The notes: generated from the sequence alone by a model not told the origin. A DNA stretch of 64,000 nucleotides from Spirulina sp034932185 (GCF_034932185.1 NZ_JAYGHW010000066.1:1-64000), one strand, 5' to 3'. Positions 7,424 through 16,721 are shown, counted from the first letter of the stretch. Made by a program: numbers and translations.

Positions 7424-9040
7424 TCAAGCCAACCAGCGGGCGCGGTAGTGGCGGGCATCGATGTGGCAAAGGTGGGGAAAACGACGATAACGGGCGAGGC
7501 CGCCGGGCCACCAGGGATCGAGGAACCAATAAAGTTGGTTGCCGGTGAGGCCTTCGCAAACAAAATCGATCGCATCCCCGATTAGGTGACGGCTATCGGG
7601 GAGGCCGCCAACGGCTTGGTTGATGTGGGGGGGGCGATACCAACTGGTAATGAGGAGGGGGCGTTGGAGGCGATCGCTCACCTGTTGTGCCAAGATCGCA
7701 ATGCGAAGGATGGCCTCAACGGTGGCCTGATCCGGGGGCATCAGCGTTCCGCCTTGGGTGGCTTGGGCCCAGGTTAATTGCCCTTGGGGGAGGATTGTTG
7801 CACTCAATTGCAGATTCTCCGGTGTCCATTGTTCCGGCCGTTGGGGGAGGATCAGTGTTGCCATTTCCGCCGTGGGGGGATGTTGCTCCATGGCCTTGAG
7901 GTCGGCGGTAAGGGAGGCAAGGGTTTGCTCACGGGTTTTTAGCCCGTGCCATAATTGCATGAGGCGAATTAAGGCCTCCCGTTGTTGGTGGGTTTCGCGG
8001 TAGGTGTGGGGAATGCGGCGGATAAATGTGAGCAATTCGCGGTCGAGTTCGGTGGCGATCGCCCCTAGTTTTTCCGGATCACTGCTGGCAACACTGAGGC
8101 GTTCCGGGTTAATCCCTAGGGCGGCGATCGCCGTTTGTCGAGAATTCAACTGTCGCCAAATGCGAAACCCCTCGGTGAGGGCATTGCGTTGGGCCCCCGT
8201 CCCGCCATAGTTGAGGGGAATTTGCTGCACCCAATGGAGCAGCGCCCCATCAAACAGATGTAAATCCGGATCGGGGCGGCTAGAAACGGCTAAGGACTTA
8301 ATCACCGCCTCCCGACTGGGCAACTGTCGCCAGGATTGAATCAACCGCAACAGCGCTTCCCGTTGGTGGGGAAAGCCCTTGTATTGCCCTGGGATCCGCT
8401 GAAGGAACTGCTTCAGAGCAATATCTAGATCCTCCGTTGCCAACTGTTGGGCCGATTTTTGGGTTTCCCGGGCCAAGGATTCCATCGCGGCCCCAGCACT
8501 ATCCAATCTGCGCCAAACCCGCACCACCTCCAATAAGCCTCGTCGTTGGTGGGATAGCCCTAAATAATATTCGGGAATTTTTTCAATAAACGTCAGGAGT
8601 TGTTGATCCAGGGCCATCTGATCTGGCCCCATGCCGATCATTTCCAACTCTTGGCGATAGGCCGCCTGTAATGCTCTGCCATCACAGGGGGCTAACTCCC
8701 CCACATTGGTTTCTTCTACCGCCGGGATATACCCCGCCGCCACAATGGCCAAAAAGCGATCGCTATAGGCTCCCGTCCCCAGATCCCAGAGATCACTCCC
8801 CTGCCAACCTTGGGTAATGAGGCGATCGCTCAGGGCGCGGATCGTATTCGCGGCATACTGTACCTGGAGGGGAAAACTTTCTAAACATTTTGCGGGCTGG
8901 CTAATCCCTAAACCCATTTCTCCGGTAGCGAGCAGGGGCGATCGCTGCACCTGAGCCAAGGCAGCAAGAACCGAAGCATGAATCCCTGCCCGTTCCGCCT
9001 CCAACCCATAATAATAGCCGCCTTGATTTACTGTCCCCAT
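7424..9040 (-). CDS. Peptidase M15-domain protein with four internal repeats
   Basis: A 538-residue protein. The C-terminal ~130 residues form a peptidase M15A-type domain: SWYRPPHINQAVGG, SRHLIGDAIDF (zinc His/Asp) and HIDAR (zinc His), acting on D-Ala-containing peptidoglycan or similar. The N-terminal ~110 residues (GIHASVLAALAQVQ, GEMGLGIS) look lysozyme/transglycosylase-like. Between them lie four degenerate ~40-residue repeats with the pattern L-L-x-F-I-x-x-IP-x-x-Y-x-G-x-x-x-QR-x-AL, each ending W-R-x-L, at roughly residues 165, 225, 280 and 340. No signal peptide is evident. It is probably a cell-wall remodelling enzyme. Confidence 0.75.
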   Translation of the reverse strand: MGTVNQGGYYYGLEAERAGIHASVLAALAQVQRSPLLATGEMGLGISQPAKCLESFPLQVQYAANTIRALSDRLITQGWQGSDLWDLGTGAYSDRFLAIVAAGYIPAVEETNVGELAPCDGRALQAAYRQELEMIGMGPDQMALDQQLLTFIEKIPEYYLGLSHQRRGLLEVVRVWRRLDSAGAAMESLARETQKSAQQLATEDLDIALKQFLQRIPGQYKGFPHQREALLRLIQSWRQLPSREAVIKSLAVSSRPDPDLHLFDGALLHWVQQIPLNYGGTGAQRNALTEGFRIWRQLNSRQTAIAALGINPERLSVASSDPEKLGAIATELDRELLTFIRRIPHTYRETHQQREALIRLMQLWHGLKTREQTLASLTADLKAMEQHPPTAEMATLILPQRPEQWTPENLQLSATILPQGQLTWAQATQGGTLMPPDQATVEAILRIAILAQQVSDRLQRPLLITSWYRPPHINQAVGGLPDSRHLIGDAIDFVCEGLTGNQLYWFLDPWWPGGLARYRRFPHLCHIDARHYRARWLA

Positions 9041-9165
9041 ATCCTCGCCAACCCTAAAATGTTCAAGATGCCATCAGCCACTCCCAAGCCTTGACCCAAA
9101 TAGCTCAAGCCCTCCCAATCATACTGCCAGAGATTTAGTCTCGCTGAACAGCCTGAAAAATTCCT

Positions 9166-10983
9166 TTAGGGCTGATTCCGCACAAAACCCCCCGCTAACC
9201 CCCTTGCCGGATCCCGCAATTGAATATTGTCATGGGTCAACTCGTGGGTACAGGGTAAAGGTGCAGCCCAACAAAGGCCGATCTCAGGGCTAGGCCGCCA
9301 ATAATCTACATCCTGAGCACGAGCCGCCTCAAAATTAGCTGTTGGATAAGTCTCCTCCAAGGCAGGAGGAAGCAACGGCCGCCAAATCCATGGATAAACA
9401 GAGCGAGTCACTCTATAGTCTTGTAAGGGAACGATCAAACAAATTCCCCATAAAATTGCAAAAAACAAGCTGAATCGAGGCTTATTTTCTTTAAAAATAA
9501 GCAAGGTAAGTCCACTGAAAACGATTGTAATCAGCATGATTAGCTCTAGGGACAAGGAAAACCCCCACCACAAACTAGCCCCGCCGGAGCAAATCAAAAC
9601 CGCCAGCCATTTCATTTTTGCCTGTTCACGACAACGGCAAGCTAGGTATAAAGCGGGTAAGATACAACTATATCCTGCACCAAACCTCCAAGTTGGTACA
9701 GAGTAAACAACGTAGATTATACCCAAAAGGGTTAAAAATAAAAAATAGCTCTTGCCTTTGACATTCATTTGTTGGGGTTGAACAAGAGCAATCACCATTA
9801 CGGCAATAGAACAAATAATCAAAAATACAAAAGGAGTTTCAATTCCAAGCCAAGGCAAAATCCATTCACCCCATCGAGGATTTTCAGGGATTGCCTCAGG
9901 AAAATACCATTGATTCCATTTTTGAATGAACTCAAGATACTGTGCCGCTTGCTGTTTGCCCACTGACCAAGGTAAGTCGAAACAAGCTACAGATGATGGG
10001 TAAAGGGGGCAACCTGATACAACTACATTTAAAATGAATAACGGTAGCAACCCAATAAAAGACAAAGTGCTAATTTTAAAAAAGCTCAAAACTTTATTTT
10101 TTACTGTGCTCAGATATAAAAAAATTGTAACAAATAGGAATGGCAATGCTGTTAGTTTTAGAACTACAATAAAAGCAGAAAATATTACCGCAATAAGTGC
10201 AATTCTACTTGGATTATGAACAACTTTGCTTTTTGCTTTTAAAATCAACCAAGGTATAATAACGCTCATGATTAGAATTGGCTGATCCGGAGATACTGAC
10301 ATGGCAATAGTCAACTTAATGGAACTGGGTAATAATAACAAAAAAGCAAAACTTGCAAACCAATCGGTTAATTCATCTCGTTGATGAATGATGCGCTTGA
10401 TATGTAAGCAGGCTTGTCCAAACCCTAATAAATAGGCAAACCCTCCCAAACTAGAACTAATCCGCGTTGTAAAAATACCGGCATTGAGGGGTGCAATTAA
10501 GGCAAACCAAGGGGAATTAGTGGCAAAACGATTATGGATTAAAGCCAATCCCGGAACGGTTCCATATTGACTAAACCAACTGATCGCTTGGTAGTGGTAA
10601 AGCCCCGTATCTGACCAATAAACAGTTTGGGAACAAAGCCATGATAGCGCGAGGCTAAATCCTAGGAGGGTGAGGAGTAACCAGGGAGATTGGCGGGCGA
10701 TCGCCTTCCATAACAATCTAGCTTGATCACGGCATTGTTTTGAAATGAGGGCAGGGGTAATGCCGATCAACGTCGTGAGCAAACCCACGATGGGCGTGAG
10801 GGGTACAAAAAAGGAGACAATGAACAAAACCCAAGCCAGGCTTAAAATCCCTAACCACAGAGAAATGATGGTGCGATCGCCCAAAGGCAGGTCATTTTCA
10901 AGATCAAAACGATTTAAAATCGTAATGCCCATGAGCCAAGCGATACAGCTAAAGCAAAACCAAGTCAAAAGTAGAAATAGCAA
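9166..10983 (-). CDS. Polytopic membrane protein, paralogue A (GT39-like)
   Basis: A 605-residue protein with about 12-14 hydrophobic segments and a soluble C-terminal tail. The central signature DTGLYHYQAISWFSQYG, then VPGLALIHNRF, matches what I recall of the LIC_10190-like family of integral membrane proteins related in topology to GT-C glycosyltransferases (an Asp in the first loop). The C terminus (LCWAAPLPCTHEL, IQLRDPARG) is shared with the neighbouring paralogue. It probably transfers or flips sugars on lipid carriers, but this is inference. The middle of the gene is AT-richer than its ends. Confidence 0.6.
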   Translation of the reverse strand: MLFLLLTWFCFSCIAWLMGITILNRFDLENDLPLGDRTIISLWLGILSLAWVLFIVSFFVPLTPIVGLLTTLIGITPALISKQCRDQARLLWKAIARQSPWLLLTLLGFSLALSWLCSQTVYWSDTGLYHYQAISWFSQYGTVPGLALIHNRFATNSPWFALIAPLNAGIFTTRISSSLGGFAYLLGFGQACLHIKRIIHQRDELTDWFASFAFLLLLPSSIKLTIAMSVSPDQPILIMSVIIPWLILKAKSKVVHNPSRIALIAVIFSAFIVVLKLTALPFLFVTIFLYLSTVKNKVLSFFKISTLSFIGLLPLFILNVVVSGCPLYPSSVACFDLPWSVGKQQAAQYLEFIQKWNQWYFPEAIPENPRWGEWILPWLGIETPFVFLIICSIAVMVIALVQPQQMNVKGKSYFLFLTLLGIIYVVYSVPTWRFGAGYSCILPALYLACRCREQAKMKWLAVLICSGGASLWWGFSLSLELIMLITIVFSGLTLLIFKENKPRFSLFFAILWGICLIVPLQDYRVTRSVYPWIWRPLLPPALEETYPTANFEAARAQDVDYWRPSPEIGLCWAAPLPCTHELTHDNIQLRDPARGLAGGFVRNQP

Positions 10984-11012
10984 ATCAATATCCTCTTAAA
11001 ACGTAGATATTA

Positions 11013-12893
11013 TTACTGAGATTGGATCGGAACTTTGATGAAACCCGCCCCAATTCCACGGTCTGGATCACGCAATTGAATATTCTGGTCACTGAGGGCA
11101 TAGGTACAAGGCAAAGGAGCCGCCCAACATAACTCAGTGCCATCCGTGGGGACAAAATAGGTTACATCATTAGTCTGAAGGGCTTTGAATTTGTGGGGTG
11201 CATAGGTTTCTTGGAGGCTGGGGGGAAAAATGGGATAAATTTTTACATTAATGCGATTATGTGCGTAGGTCAGGAGGTAGTGGCGACTAATGATTAAAAA
11301 AGAAAGAATACTTAAAATTGTAAAAAACTGTGGCTCGGTAATTTTTGGATAAAAATAAATGCCAATAATGCTTAAAAATGTTAAGCAAAAGATCAAAATA
11401 AATGAAGGTGATGAAAATTCTAGCCAAGCATTAGCTGCCCCGGAAATGAGTAACACCGATAATATGCGCTTGCGTGAATGATGATAACAGTATTCTGCCA
11501 TTAAAAATGCGGGTAGTAAGCAAGCATAGCCTAAACCAAATCGCCAAGTTGGCGCAGAGGTTAGCACATAAATCAGTCCCAATGTTGCCATGATCATGAC
11601 GTACTGCTTACCTTTGATAGCAATTTTAGGATGATAAATTAAGAGTAACCAAATGGTGATCACAGAGCAGAAAATTAAAAATGTGAATTGTTTTTCGGCA
11701 TGAATCCAAGGCTGAACCCAGCCCAAAGTTTCGCCTGTGGGTGTTGCGCCAATCCACCGATTCCATTCTTTAATCTCTTGATAGGATTTTTGAACTTTAG
11801 TGAGACTCAACGACCAGGGTAAGTCAAAACAAAACAGGGAGGATGGAAAAAGCATACATCCAGAGGTAAAAATATTAAATGCAAATAGGGGAGAAATGCA
11901 GATCAATGCCAAAAATCCCCCCTGAATTGCAGGCTTAAGAATTAATTTAAAATATTGATTAATTTGATGGATTTTGTTTTGAGAAAATTTGATAATAAAG
12001 CTTGTATTGGATTGAGTGAAAACATAAAAGCAAAATGTTAATACCACTAGGGGTAAAGCACTTAATTTAATCGTCGTTCCCGTTGCAGTTAAAATTAGCG
12101 GAATCAGGATTGATTGATCTTGAGATAAGTTTCTCTCTTTTAAGATGATCAACATTACCCATGCTGTGATCACAGTCACAAAGATAATGGGTTGATCGGG
12201 AGAAATCGAAAAAGGGAGTGAAGACCAAAATAAGGTGGGAATGATCAAGAACATTGCCAATCCTAAAAACCAATCGGTAAATTGTTCCGTTTTATGTAGA
12301 ATTCGATGCAAAATGATTGCGGTTTGAAACAAGCCGATTAAAAAGATCAATCCCCCTAGGCAAGCGGTGATTTTTGCGCTCAAAATGCCAAAATTGAGGG
12401 GGGCAGCGAGGGCAAACCAAGCAGAATTGGTGCTAAAGCGTTCATGAATGAGGGCTAAACCGGGAACTGTGCCATACTGGCGAAACCATTCGATCGCCTG
12501 GTAATGGTAGAGGCCGGTATCAAACCAGATGATCCCTTGGGCGGAGAAGAAGGCGGTGGCAAGGGTTAAGCCTAAACCGGCAACTTGCCAAGGCCAAGGT
12601 AGGGAGATGAGGGTTTTAATGAGGGTAAGACTTTCCTGGCGGGTTTGGGTTTGACTGAGGGCGATCGCCATTAACCCCCCCCCAACAGCTAAACCCACCC
12701 AGGGACTCAGGGGTAAAACCAGAGAGATGGTAAATAAGGCCCAAGCTAAGGTAAATAAGCCTAACCAGAGGGCAATGAACAGGCGATCGCCCTGACGCAG
12801 GATGCAATCTGCCCGCAAGATGTGCAATAGACCGAGGCCAATGGTGAACGTGATGACGGACAGCAACAGCCACAACAGGATTAAAACTAACAT
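11013..12893 (-). CDS. Polytopic membrane protein, paralogue B (GT39-like)
   Basis: A 626-residue tandem paralogue of the next gene downstream (9166-10983), which starts 30 nt after its stop. It shares the N-terminal GDRLFIALWLGLFTLAWALF, the signature DTGLYHYQAIEWFRQYG plus VPGLALIHERFSTNS, the TSAPTWRFGLGYACLLPA segment, and the C-terminal ELCWAAPLPCTYAL and IQLRDPDRG. Both look intact, arguing for functional divergence rather than decay. As for its partner, a GT-C-like envelope glycosylation role is only inferred. Confidence 0.6.
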   Translation of the reverse strand: MLVLILLWLLLSVITFTIGLGLLHILRADCILRQGDRLFIALWLGLFTLAWALFTISLVLPLSPWVGLAVGGGLMAIALSQTQTRQESLTLIKTLISLPWPWQVAGLGLTLATAFFSAQGIIWFDTGLYHYQAIEWFRQYGTVPGLALIHERFSTNSAWFALAAPLNFGILSAKITACLGGLIFLIGLFQTAIILHRILHKTEQFTDWFLGLAMFLIIPTLFWSSLPFSISPDQPIIFVTVITAWVMLIILKERNLSQDQSILIPLILTATGTTIKLSALPLVVLTFCFYVFTQSNTSFIIKFSQNKIHQINQYFKLILKPAIQGGFLALICISPLFAFNIFTSGCMLFPSSLFCFDLPWSLSLTKVQKSYQEIKEWNRWIGATPTGETLGWVQPWIHAEKQFTFLIFCSVITIWLLLIYHPKIAIKGKQYVMIMATLGLIYVLTSAPTWRFGLGYACLLPAFLMAEYCYHHSRKRILSVLLISGAANAWLEFSSPSFILIFCLTFLSIIGIYFYPKITEPQFFTILSILSFLIISRHYLLTYAHNRINVKIYPIFPPSLQETYAPHKFKALQTNDVTYFVPTDGTELCWAAPLPCTYALSDQNIQLRDPDRGIGAGFIKVPIQSQ

Positions 12894-12998
12894 AAAGACA
12901 ATGGGGGGAGAGATAGCATCTTAGATGATTAGGAAATCATCCTGTTTCCATGGGTTGGCATCGATTTTGGCAGTCAACAAAGGGCAATGATGAAAGGA

Positions 12999-14018
12999 TT
13001 ATAGGCGATTGTCGAGGATTGTTTCCCAATAGCGAATACAGGCAATAATTAACGCCATGTAACAGGGAATGGCAAAGGCAACTTCTACGGGTGTATTGAA
13101 AAATGGTGTGGTAAAGCCGGTAAATTTATCGACGGCACTTTCGCCATAGATGCGAAATCCTGCGGACATTAACTGGGCTTCAATGGGAAAGGCGATCGCC
13201 CCCGTCACCCCTAAGGCAATCATAAACCGCAGGACGATGGGCCAATGGAGGAAAAAGCGATCCACCACCACCGCCGCAATACCGATGACCGCCACCCAGA
13301 GGCCCGTGAGTAGGAAGCTAATATCAAAAAACAGATAAGACCAGGAGGGCAGATTGCGATTCTCTACCATTGGATGGATCATCACTTCAAAGAGGAACAC
13401 CGCTAAAAAAGCAATACCAATGCTGCGGAGCCATTGCCGTTTTTTGCTCGGGATTAGGGGTTCATCATCGAGGACAAAGCTCCAATATTTATAGAAGCTG
13501 ATCACTAAGCCGGTGAAAACGGGGGTGTAGTACAGGACATCTAGTAAGGGAACACCGGCAACGAAAATGTTAGTTAATGTGGCCAAGACTTCGGGGGCAT
13601 AGCTGCGAATGCCGAGGTTAACGACGAGGATTTCTAAGAATGTCACCACAATGGTTAAAACCCCTAAATAAATGGGGAATCGCTGCCATTCTTTCCATTG
13701 TGGCAAGAGTTGATCGGTGATTGTCACCACGGTTAAAATGATCGCTGTCCAGCCAATGGTGAGAATCCAACTAACATCGTGGTAAAGGTATGCCCAGACC
13801 CCTAGCCGTTCATTGAGCCACATGGGGGAGGTGAAGAGTTCAAAGATTAAAACCCCTAGGGCTAAAATTAAGAAGCGGGGAATGATTTTAGTTTTAATTT
13901 TGCTGAGAAACAATGTGGCAAGGCCTGCTCCAACCAGCGTCACGATTTCAAAAATAATAATCGGGAGGGTTGGTGTTTTTTCAAAGCTACAGTGAGCAAG
14001 GAAGAGCAAGTTAATCAT
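12999..14018 (-). CDS. Internally duplicated integral membrane protein
   Basis: A 339-residue protein with about ten transmembrane helices. Residues ~45-185 and ~200-335 appear to be a tandem duplication. FELFTSPMWLNERLGVWAYL with HDVSWILT aligns with FEVMIHPMVENRNLPSWSYL and FDISFLLT, and the halves end FYKYWSFVLDD and IRYWETILDN. I recognise no family with certainty; carotenoid-biosynthesis-like membrane proteins are one possibility. It lies 105 nt upstream of paralogue B in the same direction and could belong to the same unit. Confidence 0.55.
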   Translation of the reverse strand: MINLLFLAHCSFEKTPTLPIIIFEIVTLVGAGLATLFLSKIKTKIIPRFLILALGVLIFELFTSPMWLNERLGVWAYLYHDVSWILTIGWTAIILTVVTITDQLLPQWKEWQRFPIYLGVLTIVVTFLEILVVNLGIRSYAPEVLATLTNIFVAGVPLLDVLYYTPVFTGLVISFYKYWSFVLDDEPLIPSKKRQWLRSIGIAFLAVFLFEVMIHPMVENRNLPSWSYLFFDISFLLTGLWVAVIGIAAVVVDRFFLHWPIVLRFMIALGVTGAIAFPIEAQLMSAGFRIYGESAVDKFTGFTTPFFNTPVEVAFAIPCYMALIIACIRYWETILDNRL

Positions 14019-14035
14019 TGAGCCTCCAACCAGAG

Positions 14036-14716
14036 TTAGTTTAAGAGTCCTTGAAATACACCCAAGCCATCGACGGAACCCAGCATGGCATCGGCGGCTC
14101 GCTCCGGGTGGGGCATCATGCCTAAGACGTTGCCCTGACGGTTGGTGATGCCGGCGATGTTCCCGAGGGAGCCGTTGGGGTTGTGGGTTTCATCGACAAG
14201 GCCATCGGGATCGCAGTAACGGAAGAGGATTTGGCTATGGTCTTCGAGGCTTTTGAGGGTGTCGGGGTCGGCATGGTAGCGGCCTTCGCCGTGGGCAATG
14301 GGGAGGGTGATGATGGGTTGCGCGTAGGTCTTAGTCCAGGGGGAGCGGGGGTTTTCGAGTTTAAGGGGGGTGCGATCGCAAATAAAATGGAGATCGCGAT
14401 TGCGGGTTAAGGCTCCGGGGAGTAGCCCCACTTCGGTAAGGATTTGGAAGCCATTGCACACGCCTAAGACCCATTTGCCTTGGGCGGCATGGTCAAGTAC
14501 CGCTTGCATGATTGGGGAAAAGCGGGCGATCGCCCCACAGCGAAGATAGTCCCCATAACTAAACCCCCCCGGCACAATCACCACATCCACATCCCCCAAA
14601 TCGGTTTCCTGATGCCAGATGAAGCGGGTGGGTTGCCCTAAAAGGTCGCGGGTCACATAGGCGATATCGCGATCGCAATTAGACCCTGGAAAGACCAAAA
14701 CGCCAAAGTTCGTCAT
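14036..14716 (-). CDS. purQ: Phosphoribosylformylglycinamidine synthase subunit PurQ
   Basis: Glutaminase subunit of FGAM synthase, which with PurL and PurS converts FGAR to FGAM in purine synthesis. The 226-residue class I amidotransferase has the nucleophile elbow GVCNGFQ, FPGSNCDRD at the N terminus and the catalytic His/Glu in MMPHPERA. Its start overlaps the purS stop by 4 nt (ATGA-type coupling). Confidence 0.95.
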   Translation of the reverse strand: MTNFGVLVFPGSNCDRDIAYVTRDLLGQPTRFIWHQETDLGDVDVVIVPGGFSYGDYLRCGAIARFSPIMQAVLDHAAQGKWVLGVCNGFQILTEVGLLPGALTRNRDLHFICDRTPLKLENPRSPWTKTYAQPIITLPIAHGEGRYHADPDTLKSLEDHSQILFRYCDPDGLVDETHNPNGSLGNIAGITNRQGNVLGMMPHPERAADAMLGSVDGLGVFQGLLN

Positions 14717-14976
14717 GCTGTTGCCAATTCCGTCAGTTCAAAGCAATAGTTTTCAATCACGGGGTTAGCCAAGAGGCGATCGCACATCTGATCCAGTTGG
14801 GTTTTAGCCTCCCCTGGATCCGTTGCTGTTAATTGCACTTCAATATATTTGCCAATCCGCACCGATTCCACCCCGTCATAGCCCAATTGGTGCAGCCCGG
14901 AACAGACCGCTACCCCCGCTGGATCGAGGACAGAGGAGCGGAGGGTGACATAAATACGGGCATGAAAATGAGCCAT
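14713..14976 (-). CDS. purS: Phosphoribosylformylglycinamidine synthase subunit PurS
   Basis: An 87-residue small subunit that bridges PurL and PurQ and channels ammonia. The family signature VLDPAGVAVCSGLHQLGYDG is present, followed by the RIGKYIEV strand and ANPVIE near the end. It is the first gene of a purS-purQ pair; purL is not in the window. The upstream region carries a composite purine-rich/heptad repeat rather than a recognisable purine riboswitch. Confidence 0.95.
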   Translation of the reverse strand: MAHFHARIYVTLRSSVLDPAGVAVCSGLHQLGYDGVESVRIGKYIEVQLTATDPGEAKTQLDQMCDRLLANPVIENYCFELTELATA

Positions 14977-15033
14977 CGCAATCCCTTAGAAACAGCACGG
15001 TTCTATTCTATACGCCTAAGGGCGGTTTCTCTT

Positions 15034-15120
15034 GAAGTAGGGAGTGGGAAGTGGGGAGTAGGGAGTGGGAAAAAAATCTCAATTTCCCTCTCTCCTCTCT
15101 TCTCTATCCTCTTTTCTCGC
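15034..15120 (-). repeat. Composite repeat copy 1 (purine-rich head plus heptad tail)
   Basis: On the minus strand, an AAAAGAGGATAGAGAAGAGA head (15086-15119) is followed by a degenerate heptad tract of the CCCACTC/CCTACTC type (15034-15070). The same composite occurs inverted at 15591-15672 and again at 53346-53508. Confidence 0.75.
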
Positions 15121-15217
15121 CATGGGATGCTCCCAAAAGCGATTCTGATCCCTTGGAGTACGCCAAACAGTTAAGCTAAAGGGGAGCAACTGAGCCAGCC
15201 CTTGCTGTCCCCCCCCC

Positions 15218-15607
15218 ATGAAGACCCGCACCCGTTCCCAAGCTACAATCCTCAATCTCCTCAAAACGCTGCAACGCGCTATTTCTGCCCAAGACCTCTA
15301 TTTAGAACTGCGCAATAATCAGCAAAACATGGGGTTAGCAACCGTGTACCGTGCTCTCGAAGCCCTGAAGCTGGATGGTTTGGTGACGGTGCGCACCCTC
15401 ACCAGTGGCGAATCTCTCTATAGTCCTGTCCAACAGGATCAACATCACCTCACCTGTTTAAACTGTGGGGCTTCGATTCCCATCCCCCAATGTCCTGTCC
15501 ATGAATTGGAGCATCAACTGGAGCGATCGCACCAATTTAAGGTCTATTATCATACGCTTGAATTCTTTGGCCTCTGCCAACAATGCCAATATGAGGAAAG
15601 AGGATAG
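15218..15607 (+). CDS. zur: Fur-family transcriptional regulator, probably Zur
   Basis: A 129-residue Fur-family metalloregulator: winged-helix N-terminal half (AQDLYLELR, GLATVYRALEAL) and a C-terminal dimerisation domain with HHLTCLNCG and a second CQQC pair (CxxC structural zinc site). It lacks the long N-terminal arm of classical Fur, and its closest resemblance is to cyanobacterial FurB/Zur, which represses zinc uptake. The last codons (EERG-stop) are encoded inside a dispersed repeat head at 15591-15618. Inverted copies of that composite repeat flank the gene on both sides. Confidence 0.75.
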   Translation: MKTRTRSQATILNLLKTLQRAISAQDLYLELRNNQQNMGLATVYRALEALKLDGLVTVRTLTSGESLYSPVQQDQHHLTCLNCGASIPIPQCPVHELEHQLERSHQFKVYYHTLEFFGLCQQCQYEERG

Positions 15608-15672
15608 AGAAAAGAGGGCTTATCCCTTCTCATTCCCCACTTCCCACTCCCTACTCCCCATTTCCCACCCCT
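15591..15672 (+). repeat. Composite repeat copy 2 (purine-rich head plus heptad tail)
   Basis: The head AAAGAGGATAGAGAAAAGAG overlaps the 3' end of the zur-like gene. The tail of CCCCACTTCCCACTCCCTAC-type heptads runs to the base before the DUF427 start codon. Confidence 0.75.
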
Positions 15673-16176
15673 ATGCTTTCCCCCCGTCCCCGTCCCATTG
15701 AACCCCAACCCGGCCAAGAATCTGTCTGGCATTATCCCCGGCCGGCCATTGTCCAACCCAGTGCCAAACGGATTCAGGTGATCTGCAATGGTGTGGAGAT
15801 TGCCGATAGTTCTCGCACCCATCGGGTTTTAGAAACCAGCCATCCCCCGGCCTATTACATTCCTATTGCTGATATTCAGATGGATTATTTCACCCCCACG
15901 GATCAGCAATCCTTTTGTGAATGGAAGGGTTGGGCGCGGTACTACACAATTACAGTGAGGGATCAGGTGTTGGTGAATGCGGCTTGGCAATATCCGGAGC
16001 CGACCCCGAATTTTGCCGTGATTGCAGAGGCGATCGCCCTTTACCCCGGCCGGATGGAGGCCTGTTATGTGGATGGGGAACGGGTACAGGCCCAAGCCGG
16101 GGATTTCTACGGAGGGTGGATCACCGCCGATATCGTCGGCCCCTTCAAAGGCGGTGCGGGAACCTGGGGCTGGTAA
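15673..16176 (+). CDS. DUF427 domain protein
   Basis: A 167-residue protein matching the DUF427 fold. Diagnostic segments are VWHYPRPA near the N terminus, IQVICNGVEIADS, LETSHPPAYYIP, CEWKGWARYYT and AWQYPEP. Function is unknown. The ATG directly abuts the heptad tract of a dispersed repeat, so the native 5' region may have been replaced. It is convergent with the downstream minus-strand gene, with only 4 nt between stops. Confidence 0.85.
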   Translation: MLSPRPRPIEPQPGQESVWHYPRPAIVQPSAKRIQVICNGVEIADSSRTHRVLETSHPPAYYIPIADIQMDYFTPTDQQSFCEWKGWARYYTITVRDQVLVNAAWQYPEPTPNFAVIAEAIALYPGRMEACYVDGERVQAQAGDFYGGWITADIVGPFKGGAGTWGW

Positions 16177-16180
16177 TGGG

Positions 16181-16510
16181 TTAAGCCTTGGCCTGAGGCT
16201 GGACTTCGCTGGCGACTTCGTAAAAGCAGGTTTCCGGCGGGCCAGCGAAGAGATGGCCCATTTCTTTAATCAGGGCCTCATGGAGGTCGTTGCGGTTAGC
16301 ATCCATGTCTTCAAGGTTATCCCAAAAAATGACGGCAATCCCTTCATCTGTCCCCGGCTTTTGCAGCAGGTAAGCCCCCTCAAACCCTTCGCTATAGGTG
16401 GAAACGGCCTTAACAAACAATTGTTCGGCTTCATTGAATCGGCCGGGCTTAAAGGCTCCAATGGCGACGTAGGCATATTTATGTTTGAGGAAATCTAAAA
16501 ATTCGGACAT
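16181..16510 (-). CDS. Dimeric alpha/beta-barrel (ABM-like) protein
   Basis: A 109-residue protein whose pattern (AYVAIGAFKPGRFNEAEQLF, FEGAYLLQKPG, GIAVIFWDNLEDM) suggests a ferredoxin-like dimeric alpha/beta-barrel of the antibiotic-biosynthesis-monooxygenase type. No catalytic residues can be assigned. The ATG at 16510 is preceded on the coding strand by AAGGAGGCGCG, an excellent ribosome-binding site. It is monocistronic. The name is a fold guess. Confidence 0.5.
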   Translation of the reverse strand: MSEFLDFLKHKYAYVAIGAFKPGRFNEAEQLFVKAVSTYSEGFEGAYLLQKPGTDEGIAVIFWDNLEDMDANRNDLHEALIKEMGHLFAGPPETCFYEVASEVQPQAKA

Positions 16511-16721
16511 CTTCGCGCCTCCTTAGGCTGTGGCTATGGTTCTACCTTGCCATGATCCCTGAAGGGGGGGGATTTTGCGGGGATTTTTTTAACAAAGAGG
16601 ATGAAAAATATTCAAACGATATGCAAATGATCATCAAATGATACTCACGGATACTCAAAACCCCAAAACCAAACCCCCTAAAAAAATCGTGGAGACTGTT
16701 GGGGGGCTTAGGTTTGGGGGA

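Noticed and set aside
12616..12873. Second minus-strand frame inside paralogue B
   Set aside because: Alternative frame of a clear membrane-protein gene with no independent support.
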